DNA of 14,781 nt, taken from positions 1 to 14,781 of the forward strand of contig JACMMN010000334.1 of assembly GCA_014379075.1 (NCBI GenBank), written 5' to 3'. Below are positions 7,753 to 14,688 of this stretch, piece by piece. Position 1 is the stretch's first letter, and every line of letters begins with the position of its first letter. Made by a program: the position numbers and the translations under genes. The notes beneath the pieces were generated by a model. The model was not told the DNA's origin. It made no database searches and was given only the letters and a program-made list of their open reading frames with translations. The DNA comes from Pyrinomonadaceae bacterium. Its GTDB lineage: Bacteria > Acidobacteriota > Blastocatellia > Pyrinomonadales > Pyrinomonadaceae.

Positions 7753-8622
7753 CTATAAATCGCTATCCGCCGTCTTTAGTTTCGACTGTGAACGAAGCAT
7801 GCTGAATATGTACCAGACGATTCCGTGCGACACATACGCTACGGATAAGATAAGCAAAACGTAGTTTGAATAAAGCCACATCAGCATGCCGCCCGCCGCG
7901 ATCAGCAAAAGCAGATACAGATTTCGTCTCCCTGTGCCGACCGTCTTCATGCTTGAGTAACGGAGCGTGCTCACCATAAGAACGCCTAGTACCGCGATCA
8001 GGACCATGATCAGAAGCGTGTAAAATCTCGCCAGCCCGCTCCCGTAAGAGCTAAGAGGCATGGGTGCAAAATGGACGATCGATGCGAGAAGTCCCGCGGC
8101 CGGCGGTATGGGAAGTCCAACGAAATTCTTTTTGTCGACTTTTGGCGTTCCTTCCTGCAATACTCTCGGCCTCGTGGCCTGCAAATTGAATCGTGCAAGC
8201 CGGAAAGTCCCGCACATCAGATACATAAACAGCAAAAAAACACCGAACGCGTGTTCCGTGCTGTTTTCGTGAAAAGTCGCCGCTATACCCCAACTGTAGA
8301 TCAGGGCGATCGGTGCTATGCCGAAAGTAAGGACATCCGCCAGCGAATCGAACTGGACGCCGATCTCGGTCGCGGTTTTGGTCATCCGGGCGACGCGGCC
8401 GTCGAGAGTGTCGAAAAGGATTGCCAGGCCAATAGCGACGGCGGCATAATTGAAATAACCCTGGGCGATCTCGGGATGGGAAACGACGACCTGAAATCCG
8501 CGGATCGAGTACAAAACAGCAAAAAAGCCCATCCCGATATTCGCGGCCGTAAACGCCGTCGGGATTACGTACAAGCCTTTTTTAATACCTCGGTGAACTG
8601 TTTTATTCTCTTCGGTTTCCAT
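7753..8622 (-). CDS. pssA: CDP-diacylglycerol--serine O-phosphatidyltransferase
   Basis: This 289-residue multi-pass membrane enzyme condenses CDP-diacylglycerol with L-serine to phosphatidylserine, releasing CMP. The CDP-alcohol phosphatidyltransferase signature is complete: Asp71-x2-Asp74-Gly75-x2-Ala78-Arg79-x8-Gly88-x3-Asp92-x3-Asp96. About eight hydrophobic segments cover residues 18-275, and the RLARFN motif after the fourth helix is typical of the Bacillus-type PssA. The gene lies 31 bases downstream of psd on the same strand, the usual pairing for phosphatidylethanolamine synthesis, and very probably shares its transcript. The ATG at 8622 has no clear Shine-Dalgarno, but the N-terminus has the normal family length. 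Confidence 0.95.
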   Translation of the reverse strand: METEENKTVHRGIKKGLYVIPTAFTAANIGMGFFAVLYSIRGFQVVVSHPEIAQGYFNYAAVAIGLAILFDTLDGRVARMTKTATEIGVQFDSLADVLTFGIAPIALIYSWGIAATFHENSTEHAFGVFLLFMYLMCGTFRLARFNLQATRPRVLQEGTPKVDKKNFVGLPIPPAAGLLASIVHFAPMPLSSYGSGLARFYTLLIMVLIAVLGVLMVSTLRYSSMKTVGTGRRNLYLLLLIAAGGMLMWLYSNYVLLILSVAYVSHGIVWYIFSMLRSQSKLKTADSDL

Positions 8623-8653
8623 AATTACAATTGACGCCGCAGGTCAGGCTGGG

Positions 8654-9253
8654 TCACGCCAGTCTGGCAATTACTGTTTCCCCGCCAACTACACGGTCGC
8701 CGATACCGACCAATATCTCAACTCCGGGCGGCATCAACAGGTCGGTTCTCGAACTGAATTTGATAAGCCCAAATTTTTCGCCCAGCTGTAATTCATCGCC
8801 TTCCTTGCTCCAGCATACGATGCGGCGCGCGACTATTCCTGCGATCTGTGTACACACGACCGTCATATTTTCGCCTTCGATCGTGATCGAATTGCGTTCG
8901 TTCGAAAAACTTGCTTGATTGCTTGTCGCCGGTGCTTTTTTTCCCCGGATATACTTCACATTTGTAACTTTTCCGGCAATCGGCGAACGGTTTATATGAA
9001 CATCAAGCGGCGAAAGAAAAACGCTAACTAGTTTGCCCGCCTCATTTTCATCGATCCTGGTTACTTTCCCATCCGCTGCGGATACGACTATATTCTCGCC
9101 GCCAGGAACAATGCGGTGAGGATCGCGAAAAAAATAAGCCATGAATCCTGCGATCAAAACAAAAAAAACCGCGGCAGGCCACCACTGGAGAGCTCCAAAG
9201 ACGAGGGCGAGAACTATCGGCGTAATAACAAAAGGGAAACCTTCTTTAACCAT
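8654..9253 (-). CDS. psd: Phosphatidylserine decarboxylase, short (archaeal-type) proenzyme
   Basis: The enzyme decarboxylates phosphatidylserine to phosphatidylethanolamine. It is made as a proenzyme that cuts itself and converts a serine to the pyruvoyl cofactor. From the ATG at 9253 it has 199 residues. The frame also allows a TTG at 9265, but MVKEGFPFV is the typical family N-terminus. Two hydrophobic helices (about 7-25 and 26-42) precede YFFRDPHR, SAADGKV with Asp61, and SPLDVHINRSP with His86, the two partners of the processing triad. The processing site is KFSSRTD: Ser167-Ser168, where family members I know have Gly-Ser (FGSR). The serine expected to become pyruvoyl (Ser168) is present, but the preceding glycine is replaced. 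The gene is followed by pssA in the same direction. Confidence 0.93.
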   Translation of the reverse strand: MVKEGFPFVITPIVLALVFGALQWWPAAVFFVLIAGFMAYFFRDPHRIVPGGENIVVSAADGKVTRIDENEAGKLVSVFLSPLDVHINRSPIAGKVTNVKYIRGKKAPATSNQASFSNERNSITIEGENMTVVCTQIAGIVARRIVCWSKEGDELQLGEKFGLIKFSSRTDLLMPPGVEILVGIGDRVVGGETVIARLA

Positions 9254-9343
9254 AATGTGCGGCAAACAGTCAATCCGTCGAAACCACTGATTGTCAGGCT
9301 GCCGTACACAATCTTACTTGAAAACCTAATATTTGGAAAATCC

Positions 9344-9375
9344 AAAAAAAAGCCCGATGTCGACAAACATCGGGC
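9344..9375 (-). terminator. Strong intrinsic terminator after the TM2-like gene
   Basis: Read on the minus strand, a perfect 9-bp stem (GCCCGATGT pairing with ACATCGGGC, plus-strand 9352-9360 and 9367-9375) with a six-base loop is followed directly by eight T residues (9351-9344). This is a textbook Rho-independent terminator, 33 bases past the TAG of the small membrane protein gene. It should separate that gene from psd-pssA. Confidence 0.9.
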
Positions 9376-9376
9376 G

Positions 9377-9404
9377 AAAGGAGGATTGTATGAAGAAACT
9401 CTAA
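9377..9404 (+). other. Near-perfect Shine-Dalgarno followed by a four-codon ORF (MKKL, stop)
   Basis: AAAGGAGG (9377-9384) is placed five bases before ATG AAG AAA CTC TAA (9390-9404) on the plus strand. It lies between the terminator hairpin and the stop of the minus-strand TM2-like gene. MKKL is a common beginning of secreted proteins. It could be the remnant of a gene start, a minimal leader ORF, or chance. The sequence match is plain. Any function is inference. Confidence 0.3.
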
Positions 9405-9407
9405 CTA

Positions 9408-9617
9408 CTAACTGCGGACCGGATTATCTTTAGCATAGCTGTAAGCACACCATCCTGAGATCAGATGCACAACCCAGCCAAGTAATCCGGCGGTTCCGAT
9501 CCAGGAAACACCGGTTAAAACTAACCAGAGTATCCCAACTAAAATTCGGCCGTTGTAAATTTGTCCAACACCCGGAATCAAAAGACTCAGTATTCCTGCT
9601 AATATAGGTTCACGCAT
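9408..9617 (-). CDS. Small TM2-domain-like membrane protein
   Basis: The protein has 69 residues and is almost entirely hydrophobic. It carries the signature IPGVGQIYNGRILVGIL near its N-terminus, then a second helical hairpin (WLVLTGVSWIGTAGLLGWVVHLI) and a polar C-terminus with a YAKD stretch. The GxGQxYNG pattern is typical of TM2-like and related small membrane proteins, often labelled only as such and lacking a known function. The ATG at 9617 is supported by GGAGGT nine bases upstream, one of the few strong ribosome binding sites in this window. It is monocistronic: an intrinsic terminator follows it, and a palindromic repeat region separates it from the zip gene. Confidence 0.8.
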   Translation of the reverse strand: MREPILAGILSLLIPGVGQIYNGRILVGILWLVLTGVSWIGTAGLLGWVVHLISGWCAYSYAKDNPVRS

Positions 9618-9705
9618 TGTTCAAATTACCTCCGCTATTTAATAACGAAGCGGAAACAGTTTTGTTCCCGAAAGTTTTTGCGGTAGGGCGGGATTGGCAG
9701 AATCA

Positions 9706-9784
9706 CTGCGATAGCGGGTGGCCGGCGGCCTTTGTTTCGTAGTTGCTTTTGATTTGCCCTGCGGTAAGCCACCCGCTATCGCAG
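9706..9784. repeat. Palindromic intergenic element, 17-bp perfect inverted repeat (REP/BIME-like)
   Basis: Ctgcgatagcgggtggc (9706-9722) is repeated as its exact reverse complement at 9768-9784, with 45 bases between. The right arm can also fold locally (CTGCG at 9759-9763 with CGCAG at 9780-9784), and a near copy of the arm's start (gcggtagggcggg) lies about 25 bases to the left. The GC-rich arms, inverted pairing and intergenic position recall REP-type paired palindromes. With only one window I cannot show that it is dispersed. Confidence 0.65.
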
Positions 9785-9816
9785 GTAGTTTGACTAATCG
9801 CAGCAAGCCTTGCAGT

Positions 9817-10617
9817 CTAATGTCCCATGATCTGATGCACGGCGAAATGAATCGCGAAAAACAAAGCGACACCCGCGAAGATGGATATCGACACGAGGGG
9901 GCGATGGCCTCCGTGGTGATTTACCTCAGGTATCAGATCGCTTGCGGCGACATAAAGCGTAACGCCGCTTGCAAGCGGCAGTGCATATGCGACGGAAAAG
10001 CCCAGACTGTTGCCGATAAAGTAAAAAAGCAGAACACCCGCAAGCGTGGTCGCTCCGAGTATAGAAGTGGCGATAAGGACTTCACGAAAACTCTTGCCGG
10101 CCGCGAGAATCATGGATCCGGTAGTAAATCCCTCCGGAAACTTGTGCAGGAAAACCGCGATAAAAACAAGAAATCCGACCCTGACATCGATCTGCGAAGC
10201 GGCCGCTATTGCAACGCCGTCAAAAAATGTGTGAATAACCAGTCCGCCCAAGCCGGAGTATGCCGAGGAAGATGAAATCAGGTTTTCCGCGTGGTCCTCT
10301 TCGCCGAGGTGAAAGTGCGGTGCTATCGTATGCTCGAAAAATTGTGTCAGTAAATATCCCGCGAGCAGCAGCAGCATCGGAATATAAAGGTTCTCGGCGT
10401 CTTCGATATGAGTTTTTTGCCACAGAACTACCGTCCTCGGGATGATCTCGATAAACGTCACCGCAAGCATAAAACCAGCTCCGAGGGCGAGTAAATATTT
10501 TAGACTCTTTTTATAATTCTCATTGATCTGCGATGGGAAAAGTATAAGGCCGCCGAGTATGTTCGCCAGGCCCGCGCCAGCTCCGAAGAGGAGAAGTTGA
10601 AGAAATGCCGAATCCAT
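9817..10617 (-). CDS. ZIP family divalent metal transporter
   Basis: The protein has 266 residues from the ATG at 10617; an in-frame TTG lies two codons earlier, and neither start has a clear ribosome binding site. It has about eight transmembrane helices. The metal path of ZIP proteins is visible: helix 4 carries HTFFDGVAIAA (His129, Asp133) and helix 5 carries HKFPEG (His158, Glu162). A histidine-rich loop between helices 3 and 4 (EHTIAPHFHLGEEDH, 95-109) and a second one near the C-terminus (PEVNHHGGHRP) fit zinc or iron handling. The family imports zinc, iron or manganese into the cytoplasm, though some bacterial members act as facilitators in either direction. It stands alone. No metal-responsive operator was recognised upstream. 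Confidence 0.92.
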   Translation of the reverse strand: MDSAFLQLLLFGAGAGLANILGGLILFPSQINENYKKSLKYLLALGAGFMLAVTFIEIIPRTVVLWQKTHIEDAENLYIPMLLLLAGYLLTQFFEHTIAPHFHLGEEDHAENLISSSSAYSGLGGLVIHTFFDGVAIAAASQIDVRVGFLVFIAVFLHKFPEGFTTGSMILAAGKSFREVLIATSILGATTLAGVLLFYFIGNSLGFSVAYALPLASGVTLYVAASDLIPEVNHHGGHRPLVSISIFAGVALFFAIHFAVHQIMGH

Positions 10618-10746
10618 AACCAATGTAAAGGCTAAACTTTAACTCAAAATGATTCGAAATGAAAACAGTCCCATTCCGATAGGATAAATCCTCAAAACTC
10701 CTCAAGTTCTTTAAACACGTGATTAACAAAGTCTTTAAATTAGTTC

Positions 10747-10776
10747 TTGACATCAATTTCAGAATGGGCGTAATAT
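10747..10776 (+). promoter_or_regulatory. Strong candidate sigma70 promoter upstream of rsmH
   Basis: A perfect TTGACA (10747-10752) is followed after 18 bases by TAATAT (10771-10776), with an A/T-rich stretch just upstream (10705-10745). Transcription would start near 10783 toward rsmH, leaving a leader of about 260 bases that includes the 39-codon ORF. No better promoter is visible closer to rsmH. Confidence 0.5.
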
Positions 10777-10812
10777 GCATATTGGCATTCAGTAATTCCA
10801 ACATCGGAATAA

Positions 10813-10932
10813 ATGTCAAAACGGAGCTTTGTAAAGAAAGTGTTTAAATTCTTAAGCGCTTCCACGGAGAAGAATTCTGCAGCATATAACGCGAAATACT
10901 TGCTGATTTTCAAGAAGGCGGGCAAAAGCTAA
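10813..10932 (+). CDS. Possible 39-residue basic leader ORF upstream of rsmH
   Basis: ATG to TAA, encoding a lysine-rich peptide (MSKRSFVKKVFKFLSAS start, LLIFKKAGKS end) with no recognised family. It starts about 30 bases after the predicted transcription start, without a convincing ribosome binding site. An overlapping minus-strand frame competes for the same bases, and at most one is likely to be real. Confidence 0.2.
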   Translation: MSKRSFVKKVFKFLSASTEKNSAAYNAKYLLIFKKAGKS

Positions 10933-11041
10933 TTGAAAATTATCGCGTTAAATCCGACGACAATAATAAACTTCGTAAATTTGGCGGGTTGATCGTCAGG
11001 CTCTATTTGTGTCTTAAAATTCTGAAAGTCGTTCTTTGAAG

Positions 11042-11983
11042 ATGGCAGAACATTTACACTTGCCGGTTTTGCTCAACGAAACACTTCAATTGTTGGAGCC
11101 GAAAAGTGACGGAATATTCGTAGATGCGACGCTGGGGCTTGGCGGACACGCTGAAGCGATCCTCAATATAGCCAATAATATTAAGGTCATCGGGATCGAT
11201 CAGGACACAGAGGCCATCGCCCACGCCCGCAAGCGGCTTCGTAAATTTGGTGACAGGATAACTATCGTTCACTCGAATTTCATAGACATAAAGGAAGTTC
11301 TGAAGGCGTCCGGCCAAACGCAAGTGGACGGTATCTTGGCTGATCTAGGGGTTTCGTCTCTTCAGTTCGACAGCGGACAGCGTGGGTTCAGTTTCCGGTT
11401 CGACGCACCACTCGATATGAGAATGGATGCAGATTCGGGTGATCCGACGGCGGCCCAGATGTTGGCGGAATTTTCGGAAGAAGAGATCGCCAATATTATC
11501 TATCAGTACGGAGAAGAAAGATTTTCGCGGCGGATCGCCCGGCGAATTGTGTGGAAACGGGAAATTGGCGAACCGATAACGACCACCGCTGAACTGGCTG
11601 AGGCTGTTGAAAAGTCGGTAAAACGCAACCCGAAAGACAAGATACACCCCGCGACGCGGACATTTCAGGCTTTGCGGATCGCGGTAAATCGCGAGATTGA
11701 AATTTTGGAGCAATTTCTTATCGATTCGGTCGATAGTTTGAAAAATGAAGGCAGACTCGCGGTTATAACGTTTCACTCCCTCGAAGACCGGATCGTTAAA
11801 CAAACGCTCCAAAAACTGTCGGGAAAATGTTTTTGTCCGCCGCGAATCCCGCAATGCATGTGTGGGGCGGTTAGAAGAGTTGAGATATTGACACGGAAAC
11901 CGACGGTCCCGACCGAAAGTGAGATGCGGGAAAATCCGCGGTCGCGAAGTGCCAAGCTACGAGCCATTAGGAAACTGAGTTAG
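11042..11983 (+). CDS. rsmH: 16S rRNA (cytosine1402-N4)-methyltransferase
   Basis: RsmH (MraW) methylates N4 of C1402 in 16S rRNA using S-adenosylmethionine. The 313-residue protein shows the SAM-binding DATLGLGGHAEAIL (28-41) and GIDQDTEAI (51-59), then the family signature ADLGVSSLQFDSGQRGFSF (100-118) with PLDMRMD. The insertion domain follows, and the late FHSLEDRIVK and PTxxExxxNPRSRSAKLRAI motifs are present. I use the ATG at 11042; an in-frame TTG at 11036 is possible. No Shine-Dalgarno is visible. It opens the dcw cluster here, without mraZ directly upstream, and its TAG overlaps the GTG proposed for ftsL (TAGTG). Confidence 0.96.
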   Translation: MAEHLHLPVLLNETLQLLEPKSDGIFVDATLGLGGHAEAILNIANNIKVIGIDQDTEAIAHARKRLRKFGDRITIVHSNFIDIKEVLKASGQTQVDGILADLGVSSLQFDSGQRGFSFRFDAPLDMRMDADSGDPTAAQMLAEFSEEEIANIIYQYGEERFSRRIARRIVWKREIGEPITTTAELAEAVEKSVKRNPKDKIHPATRTFQALRIAVNREIEILEQFLIDSVDSLKNEGRLAVITFHSLEDRIVKQTLQKLSGKCFCPPRIPQCMCGAVRRVEILTRKPTVPTESEMRENPRSRSAKLRAIRKLS

Positions 11984-12576
11984 TGAAAAACGTCCGACGC
12001 CCAACACGGAGAAAAGTTATGAGAAACCGAAACGTTCGAAGACCCCAGGCAAGAAGTGTTTCGACCGCCGAATTCAACCCGCTTACGTGGCGGTATATAA
12101 TTGTGATGATCGTTTGCGGCTTTGTTCTGGCGTCGGGGTTTTTCTTTGCCGCCCGCCAGCATTTTGCGTCGATGGAATTCGGTATCAAGAACTCAACCCT
12201 GCGGAAACAGCTTGAAGACCTCGAATCGGAGAACCGCAGGCTTTTGCTTTCGAAAGAAGTCGCTCTTTCACCGGGCGAGATAAAGAAAGTGGCCAGGAAT
12301 TTGGGTTTTCGCGAACTTGGCACGGAAAGCGTTGTGGCGACGTCGACAAATTCGAAACCGCAGATCTTCGCTCCGCTGCTTATTGCCGCCAAGCCGCCCA
12401 CGACCGACTTGAAACCGGCCAACATTACCAGAACAGCATACCAGCGGCCGTCCAGGGAATCCCCTCCCGAACGTGCGGCAAGCCCGGAAAGCGTGGCAAA
12501 GCAATCGGCGAAACCCCTACCTTCCGGCGAAGGCCGGGAAAGAGTCGTAATCAACGCAGTCGCGAAATTAAGGTAG
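11983..12576 (+). CDS. ftsL: FtsL-like cell division protein
   Basis: The protein has 197 residues from a GTG overlapping the rsmH stop by one base. An ATG at 12019 (185 residues) has GGAG seven bases upstream and is an equally good start. The architecture is that of FtsL: an Arg-rich cytoplasmic N-terminus, one transmembrane helix (about 38-58) and a short periplasmic coiled coil (NSTLRKQLEDLESENRRLLL, about 68-88). The recognition rests on this topology plus the position between rsmH and ftsI, since FtsL sequences diverge strongly. FtsL bridges FtsB/FtsQ and activates the FtsW-FtsI synthase. A Pro/Ser-rich tail of roughly 70 residues follows the coiled coil, longer than in typical FtsL (about 100-120 residues in total). 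ftsI starts seven bases later. Confidence 0.8.
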   Translation: MKNVRRPTRRKVMRNRNVRRPQARSVSTAEFNPLTWRYIIVMIVCGFVLASGFFFAARQHFASMEFGIKNSTLRKQLEDLESENRRLLLSKEVALSPGEIKKVARNLGFRELGTESVVATSTNSKPQIFAPLLIAAKPPTTDLKPANITRTAYQRPSRESPPERAASPESVAKQSAKPLPSGEGRERVVINAVAKLR

Positions 12577-12583
12577 TAAACTG

Positions 12584-14665
12584 ATGCCACCACGACCGAA
12601 GAGTAGTAAGAAGCGAAATCTACGGCAAGTAGCGTTCACGCGGTTTACGCTGATCGTTGCGTTTCTAGTCTTGTGGATGGGTGGCATTGGTGTCCGGCTT
12701 GTTTATTTGCAGGTAAACCAGCACGAATGGCTAAAACAAAAAGCCCTTGGCCAACGACAGGATTTCAAGCGCAGTAAGATGCCGCGTGGCACGATATATG
12801 ACCGAAATGGCCGGGCGCTGGCGATGAGCGTCAAGGTGAAGACGCTCTATGCCGATGCGACCGAGATCGATGATATAAAAGCTGCTGCCACAATTATCGC
12901 AAAAATTCTAGGCGCCAAGGAATCGGCCATATCGAAACAGCTTACGGAGGCGAAAGAAGTTGAGAAGCGGTTTCTTCCGCTTGCTAAGGGACTGGACGAA
13001 GAGGCCGTTCAGCGAATCAATAAAGCTCTCGAAGATACTTCGGTCAAAAAGGCGGATTCTCCAAAATTTGCCGGCCTGCATTGGCGTGAGGATCAGAAAC
13101 GCAGCTATCCAAATCAAACTCTGGCGGCACACGTAATTGGGTTCAGCAACGCGGACGGCGTGGGCCAAGCCGGGATCGAACAGTCGCAGAACGACATGTT
13201 GTACGGGGCCGTGATCAAAAAGATGCAGGAACGCGACCGCCTTGGCCGCGTGTACGACGAAACCGTTTCGGAGAAAGAGCCGCCGAAAGATATTACTTTA
13301 ACCATAAGCACATCCTTTCAGTACAAGGCGGAACAGGCCCTGGAAAAAGCCGTAAAAGCCTCAAATTCCAAATCCGGAATGGCGATCGTGATCGATCACA
13401 AAACGGGTGAAATACTGGCTCTTGCCAATTACCCGACTTTCGATCCGAATAATTTAAAGGAAATTACCGGAGAGAACCTGCGAAATCAAGCGATCCAGAG
13501 TGTTTATTCGCCTGGCTCCGTCTTCAAACTTGTAACGTACGGGTCGGCGCTTGAGAAAAAACTGATCACACCCGAAGGCGAGATCGACAGCCCGAATTCA
13601 ATAGAAGTAGCAAAGCATAAATTTACCGATTCGCACCCGATCGGACGGGCAACCTATACAAAGGCGTTGGCTGTTTCAAGCAACGTTTCAGCGATCAAAA
13701 CCAGCCTTCGGGTCGGCAAGGACGATTTTTATAAGACGGTGCGGAGGCTCGGATTTGGAAGTCGAACGGGGATTGAATTACCGGCTGAAACGAGCGGGAT
13801 TGTTCGGGCGCCGGAACGTTGGAACGGCGACTCTTTGGCTTCGATGTCGATAGGTTATGAAATCGGCGTGTCTGCTTTGCAAATGGCATCTGCTTTTGCG
13901 ACGATAGCAAATAACGGCGTTCGAATTCAGCCTCACATAATCAAAGAAATTCGACAATCAAATGAACAAATCGTGCCGGTTGCCCTACCTGAAAGAGAAC
14001 AGGTCGTGAGCGCTGAAACTGCGCGCGATCTTCGCACGATGCTTCGTCAGGTTGTCGTTGCCGGAACCGGCAAAGCGGCCCAGTTGAACGGCTATACATC
14101 GGCCGGGAAAACAGGCACGGCGTGGAAATTCGATGAAAAGCTGAAACGGGTCAATTCCGCCAAATACGTTTCTTCGTTTATAGGCTTCGCACCCGCGGAG
14201 AATCCTGAAATTACGATCGCCGTTGTGATGGACGAGCCGAAGAGCGGCGGACGGAACGGCGGACAGGCTGCGGCACCGGCGTTTCGCGAGATCGCTGAGC
14301 AGATCCTTCCCGAGCTGAATGTGAAGCCAGACGGGTATGTTGAACAGGTTGCTGAAACGATTGAAGATATACCGGAAACAATTGGCAATGGAGTTGGCGG
14401 GCCCCAAGAAACTGTCTTGGCAGAACCGCAACTTACAGATGCGGATGCAAAGACCGTACCTCCGGTACAAACGAAAGTAAAAGAGCCGAGAGGTTTGCCT
14501 TCGGCGTCGAAAATACAGGGCCCGGCCGGGTCGGCGAAGGCCGTGACAGCCGATAAAGCTACTAAGTCAAAACCCGCTTTAACCGTGAAGCCGCCGGCGG
14601 ATGCAAAGCCGAAAGGGCAAATAAAAAATAAAAGCTCAACGGAGATGAAAAAAGAAAAGACTTGA
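12584..14665 (+). CDS. ftsI: Septal peptidoglycan transpeptidase, penicillin-binding protein 3 (FtsI)
   Basis: This 693-residue class B penicillin-binding protein cross-links septal peptidoglycan. It has a basic cytoplasmic start, a transmembrane helix (about 20-43) and the dimerisation/pedestal domain beginning at PRGTIYDRNGRALAMS (67-82). The transpeptidase domain (about 260-575) carries all three active-site motifs: Ser312-Val-Phe-Lys315 (nucleophile), Ser365-Ser-Asn367, and Lys509-Thr-Gly511. No PASTA domain is present. After about residue 580 a tail of some 110 residues, rich in Pro, Lys, Thr and Ala and probably disordered, extends beyond the usual FtsI end. It follows ftsL by seven bases and leads directly into a Mur ligase gene, so it is co-transcribed with rsmH-ftsL. 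Confidence 0.95.
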   Translation: MPPRPKSSKKRNLRQVAFTRFTLIVAFLVLWMGGIGVRLVYLQVNQHEWLKQKALGQRQDFKRSKMPRGTIYDRNGRALAMSVKVKTLYADATEIDDIKAAATIIAKILGAKESAISKQLTEAKEVEKRFLPLAKGLDEEAVQRINKALEDTSVKKADSPKFAGLHWREDQKRSYPNQTLAAHVIGFSNADGVGQAGIEQSQNDMLYGAVIKKMQERDRLGRVYDETVSEKEPPKDITLTISTSFQYKAEQALEKAVKASNSKSGMAIVIDHKTGEILALANYPTFDPNNLKEITGENLRNQAIQSVYSPGSVFKLVTYGSALEKKLITPEGEIDSPNSIEVAKHKFTDSHPIGRATYTKALAVSSNVSAIKTSLRVGKDDFYKTVRRLGFGSRTGIELPAETSGIVRAPERWNGDSLASMSIGYEIGVSALQMASAFATIANNGVRIQPHIIKEIRQSNEQIVPVALPEREQVVSAETARDLRTMLRQVVVAGTGKAAQLNGYTSAGKTGTAWKFDEKLKRVNSAKYVSSFIGFAPAENPEITIAVVMDEPKSGGRNGGQAAAPAFREIAEQILPELNVKPDGYVEQVAETIEDIPETIGNGVGGPQETVLAEPQLTDADAKTVPPVQTKVKEPRGLPSASKIQGPAGSAKAVTADKATKSKPALTVKPPADAKPKGQIKNKSSTEMKKEKT

Positions 14666-14688
14666 AATTGGAAACAGCTATCAGAAAT

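Larger units (their letters stand above)
10624..11035. other. AT-rich divergent spacer between the zip gene and the dcw cluster
   Basis: About 410 bases clearly richer in A+T than the flanking genes. It contains a strong promoter-like pair at 10747, a 39-codon plus-strand ORF at 10813-10932 and an overlapping minus-strand frame of 61 codons (10740-10925, TTG start, no ribosome binding site) whose translation looks protein-like (TKLRFDIYSDVGITECQYA). The minus frame has an in-frame TAG just upstream and stays open beyond it, which would also fit an eroded gene. No mraZ and no RNA gene was recognised. Confidence 0.45.

Noticed and set aside
8071..8634. 187-codon plus-strand frame opposite pssA
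   Set aside because: pssA has the complete CDP-alcohol phosphotransferase signature on the other strand. The plus frame has no recognisable domain and no ribosome binding site.
9116..9433. 105-codon plus-strand frame crossing psd and the terminator
   Set aside because: It overlaps psd antisense, runs through the strong minus-strand terminator hairpin and has a low-complexity basic translation.
10520..10819. 99-codon minus-strand frame overlapping the zip start
   Set aside because: It overlaps the well-supported zip gene in another frame, and the part outside zip shows no domain.
11345..11854. 169-codon minus-strand frame inside rsmH
   Set aside because: Antisense to a complete RsmH with all motifs; its Arg/Phe-rich composition is typical of a shadow frame.
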